8,249 nt of DNA from Bacilli bacterium (GTDB lineage Bacteria > Bacillota_I > Bacilli_A > RF39 > UBA660): contig JAEDKN010000041.1 of NCBI GenBank assembly GCA_016295795.1, forward strand, positions 1 through 8,249, written 5' to 3'. The position numbers and the translations under genes were made by a program. Each line of letters opens with the position of its first letter. The first letter of the stretch is position 1. The notes beneath the pieces were generated by a model. That model was not told where the DNA came from, did no database searches, and saw only the letters and a program-made list of their open reading frames with translations. Shown one piece after another: positions 6,997-8,249 of this stretch.

Positions 6997-7024
6997 ATTA
7001 TACTCTCTTTTTGGCAGATGTCAA
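6997..7024 (-). promoter_or_regulatory. Strong sigma-A promoter of hsp20
   Basis: On the minus strand a perfect TTGACA (7019-7024) and a perfect TATAAT (6997-7002) are separated by 16 bases. Transcription should begin near 6990, leaving a leader of about 20 bases with the ribosome binding site. The promoter overlaps the CIRCE-like element. Confidence 0.85.
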
Positions 7025-7037
7025 TAGAGAGTGCTAA
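7011..7037 (-). promoter_or_regulatory. CIRCE-like inverted repeat, putative HrcA operator
   Basis: Read on the minus strand, TTAGCACTC (7029-7037) is a perfect left half of the CIRCE consensus. After exactly nine bases comes ATCTGCCAA (7011-7019), a degenerate right half matching GAGTGCTAA at five of nine. HrcA bound here would cover the -35 and much of the spacer and so block hsp20 transcription. Spacing and placement fit CIRCE; the weak second half is the reservation. Confidence 0.7.
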
Positions 7038-7074
7038 TTTTTTTATTTTTTTCTAATGCACACTATTATTATGT

Positions 7075-7110
7075 AAAAAAAAATAGAAATAATTCAAATA
7101 ATTTCTATTT
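7075..7110 (-). terminator. Rho-independent terminator of the metal-exporter-like gene
   Basis: On the minus strand AAATAGAAAT (7101-7110) and ATTTCTATTT (7081-7090) form a ten-base-pair stem with a ten-base loop, followed by a run of nine Ts (7075-7083, partly in the stem). It overlaps the stop codon of the upstream gene and separates it from the hsp20 promoter. Confidence 0.8.
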
Positions 7111-7957
7111 AAATAACAAAATTTAACAGGTTAAACACAACTCCAACAACAACGCTTATAATATAAACTAAAAACAATATTTTAAAATTCTCTTTATAAT
7201 TTTTGTTTAATTTAAATAATACCAATATTCCAATACCACTAGCTGACAAAAGCCCAGCCAATGTAGAGCCAAAAGTTAAAGCTCCATTAACAAATAACTC
7301 TGTAATAATTACTGAAGATGCACAATTAGGGATAAGTCCTATCAAAGACGATACCACTGGTCCTATAAAATTATTTTGTATTAATAAAGACGAAAGTTTA
7401 TCCTCTCCCAACATAAATATTGCTGCATTCATGATAAAGTTAATAATCAATATGAATGAAAAAATACTAAGTGTGTGTTTTAAACTTGATAGCCAAATAT
7501 TTTCATCACAGTGACAATGTTCATGATCACAAATCTTGCTAATCTCAGTCTTAAGTTTTTTATTTTTTTTGCTTATAAATAGATCAATTATCAACCCTGC
7601 AAGCATACCTATTACAATTTTAATCAAAATAAATTTAATTATTTTAATTCCACTCATCCCAGAAGTTAAAAGTATAGGTAACATTTCATCAGAAGTCGAT
7701 AAATAAATGGCAATTAAAGTACCTAACGATATTATCCTAACAACATATAAATTAGATGCCATCACGGAAAATCCACATTGAGGAAAAGCCCCTAATACAC
7801 TTCCAACAATTGGACCAAACTTGCCAGAGGATTTTATTAGTTTCTCTGTTCTTTGACTAGATTTGTGTTCTAAAAATTCCATTATCAAATATACTACAAA
7901 TAAGAATGGTAATAATTTTAATGAATCTATTAATGTATCAATAATCACTTCAACCAC
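7109..7957 (-). CDS. Polytopic membrane protein, putative heavy-metal/manganese exporter family (ArsP_2-like)
   Basis: This 282-residue integral membrane protein has about eight or more hydrophobic segments in two halves. A hydrophilic loop (about 129-155) contains CDHEHCHCDE (143-152), a Cys/His/acidic cluster likely to bind metal. Each half carries a matching stretch: GAFPQCGFSV (56-65) and GLIPNCASSV (207-216). Residues 47-97 and 198-248 align without gaps, about 17 of 51 identical, so the protein arose by internal duplication. The Pro-Asn/Gln-Cys motifs and STSDE (87-91) resemble the putative 10-TM heavy-metal exporter family (PF11449), whose members are often labelled putative manganese or arsenic transporters; substrate is inferred only. 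The start is GTG at 7957, strongly supported by GAGGTGAT (7963-7970). It has its own candidate promoter and terminator, so it is probably monocistronic. No metal-responsive riboswitch is visible in its short leader. Confidence 0.75.
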   Translation of the reverse strand: MVEVIIDTLIDSLKLLPFLFVVYLIMEFLEHKSSQRTEKLIKSSGKFGPIVGSVLGAFPQCGFSVMASNLYVVRIISLGTLIAIYLSTSDEMLPILLTSGMSGIKIIKFILIKIVIGMLAGLIIDLFISKKNKKLKTEISKICDHEHCHCDENIWLSSLKHTLSIFSFILIINFIMNAAIFMLGEDKLSSLLIQNNFIGPVVSSLIGLIPNCASSVIITELFVNGALTFGSTLAGLLSASGIGILVLFKLNKNYKENFKILFLVYIISVVVGVVFNLLNFVI

Positions 7958-7962
7958 TATAT

Positions 7963-7970
7963 ATCACCTC
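7963..7970 (-). promoter_or_regulatory. Ribosome binding site supporting a GTG start of the membrane protein
   Basis: GAGGTGAT on the minus strand is an eight-base match to the anti-Shine-Dalgarno complement. It lies five bases before the GTG at 7955-7957. Confidence 0.8.
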
Positions 7971-7982
7971 ACGAATACAAAC

Positions 7983-8011
7983 AGTTTATCATATCGTTAA
8001 AAAAAAGTAAA
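7983..8011 (-). promoter_or_regulatory. Candidate promoter of the membrane protein gene
   Basis: On the minus strand TTTACT (8006-8011) and TAAACT (7983-7988) are 17 bases apart, and a TG one base before the -10 gives an extended -10 (TGATAAACT). The RNA would begin near 7976, just before the ribosome binding site. Confidence 0.5.
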
Positions 8012-8019
8012 AGCTTTTA

Positions 8020-8048
8020 TTGACATTTATAAGTATTTTAGTTAAAAT
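8020..8048 (+). promoter_or_regulatory. Sigma-A promoter of the tRNA cluster
   Basis: A perfect TTGACA (8020-8025) and TAAAAT (8043-8048) are separated by 17 bases, placing the start near 8055, about 11 bases before tRNA-Cys. Confidence 0.8.
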
Positions 8049-8065
8049 TAATTTACAAGCAATTT

Positions 8066-8139
8066 GGGTCTATAGCCAAGTGGTAAGGCGTGGGACTGCA
8101 ACTCCCTGATCGTTGGTTCAAATCCGACTAGGCCCTCCA
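8066..8139 (+). tRNA. tRNA-Cys (anticodon GCA)
   Basis: This 74-base tRNA has its 3' CCA encoded. The acceptor stem is GGGTCTA/TAGGCCC with one T-G wobble. The D arm has loop AGTGGTAA. Anticodon loop CTGCAAC has GCA at 8098-8100. The T arm is GTTGG-TTCAAAT-CCGAC. The outermost anticodon-stem pair is a T-T mismatch, where Bacillus tRNA-Cys has a G-T wobble. It is the first gene of a plus-strand tRNA cluster. Confidence 0.97.
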
Positions 8140-8148
8140 TTTTGTATT

Positions 8149-8169
8149 AAAACTGTATTACAGTTTTTT
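8149..8169 (+). terminator. Terminator-like hairpin between the two tRNAs
   Basis: AAAACTGT (8149-8156) and ACAGTTTT (8160-8167) form an eight-base-pair stem with a three-base loop. The T run 8164-8169 is followed by G and four more Ts. It begins ten bases after tRNA-Cys and ends five bases before tRNA-Gly. It could terminate, attenuate, or only be a processing spacer. Confidence 0.55.
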
Positions 8170-8174
8170 GTTTT

Positions 8175-8248
8175 GCGGACGTGGTTTAATGGTAGAATGT
8201 AACCTTGCCATGGTTAAGACGGGGGTTCGATTCCCCTCGTCCGCTCCA
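8175..8248 (+). tRNA. tRNA-Gly (anticodon GCC)
   Basis: This 74-base tRNA has its CCA encoded. The acceptor stem GCGGACG/CGTCCGC is fully paired. Anticodon stem TAACC/GGTTA holds loop TTGCCAT with GCC at 8207-8209. The T arm is GGGGG-TTCGATT-CCCCT with one G-T pair. It lies 35 bases after tRNA-Cys on the same strand and ends one base before the window edge, so the cluster may continue. Confidence 0.98.
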
Positions 8249-8249
8249 T

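Noticed and set aside
7203..7514. Plus-strand open frame of 103 codons
   Set aside because: It is the mirror of the membrane protein gene, whose motifs and internal repeat show the minus strand is coding.
1..8249. CRISPR array, insertion sequence, phage or toxin-antitoxin module
   Set aside because: No regularly spaced direct repeats, transposase or integrase motifs, or small paired genes were seen. tRNA ends show no adjacent attachment-site repeat inside the window.

Overview
The window is AT-rich DNA from a low-GC, walled Firmicute. Short intergenic gaps, strong GGAGG/GGTGA-type ribosome binding sites and the use of TTG and GTG starts point to Bacilli or a related class. The closest protein resemblances I recognise are to Bacillus-type SigK and to a gut-Firmicute style of envelope protein with Ig-like repeats. 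A wall ligase and a CE4 deacetylase exclude a wall-less mollicute. UGA is used as a stop (end of the sigma gene) and tryptophan is encoded by TGG, so the standard bacterial code applies. Species cannot be named from the sequence.

Left block (1-4279, all minus strand). A MurE-type muramyl ligase is followed by a SigK-like sigma factor with a pro-sequence-like N terminus, then a membrane-anchored polysaccharide deacetylase with three Ig-like repeats, then a secreted cohesin-like/cadherin-like protein cut by the left edge. The gaps are 42, 63 and 17 bases, so this is probably one envelope-oriented transcription unit.

Middle block (4280-6570). folD (plus) faces glyA (minus). They converge on a shared hairpin terminator that overlaps the last codons of folD. 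The two enzymes are successive steps of folate one-carbon metabolism: GlyA makes 5,10-methylene-THF and FolD oxidises it towards 10-formyl-THF.

Right block (6556-8248). A small heat-shock protein gene (minus) has a near-ideal sigma-A promoter embedded in a CIRCE-like inverted repeat, suggesting HrcA control. Upstream of it, and separated by a terminator, is a polytopic membrane protein of the putative heavy-metal/manganese exporter type, with a Cys/His-rich cytoplasmic loop and a clear internal duplication. Divergent from it is a plus-strand tRNA cluster, tRNA-Cys(GCA) and tRNA-Gly(GCC), led by a TTGACA-17-TAAAAT promoter and with a terminator-like hairpin between the two tRNAs.

Most of the window is ordinary housekeeping sequence. 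I see no clear undescribed system. The items most worth a second look are the CIRCE-like hsp20 promoter, the pro-SigK-like gene inside an envelope gene cluster, the secreted protein at the left edge, and the duplicated Cys-containing motifs of the membrane protein.
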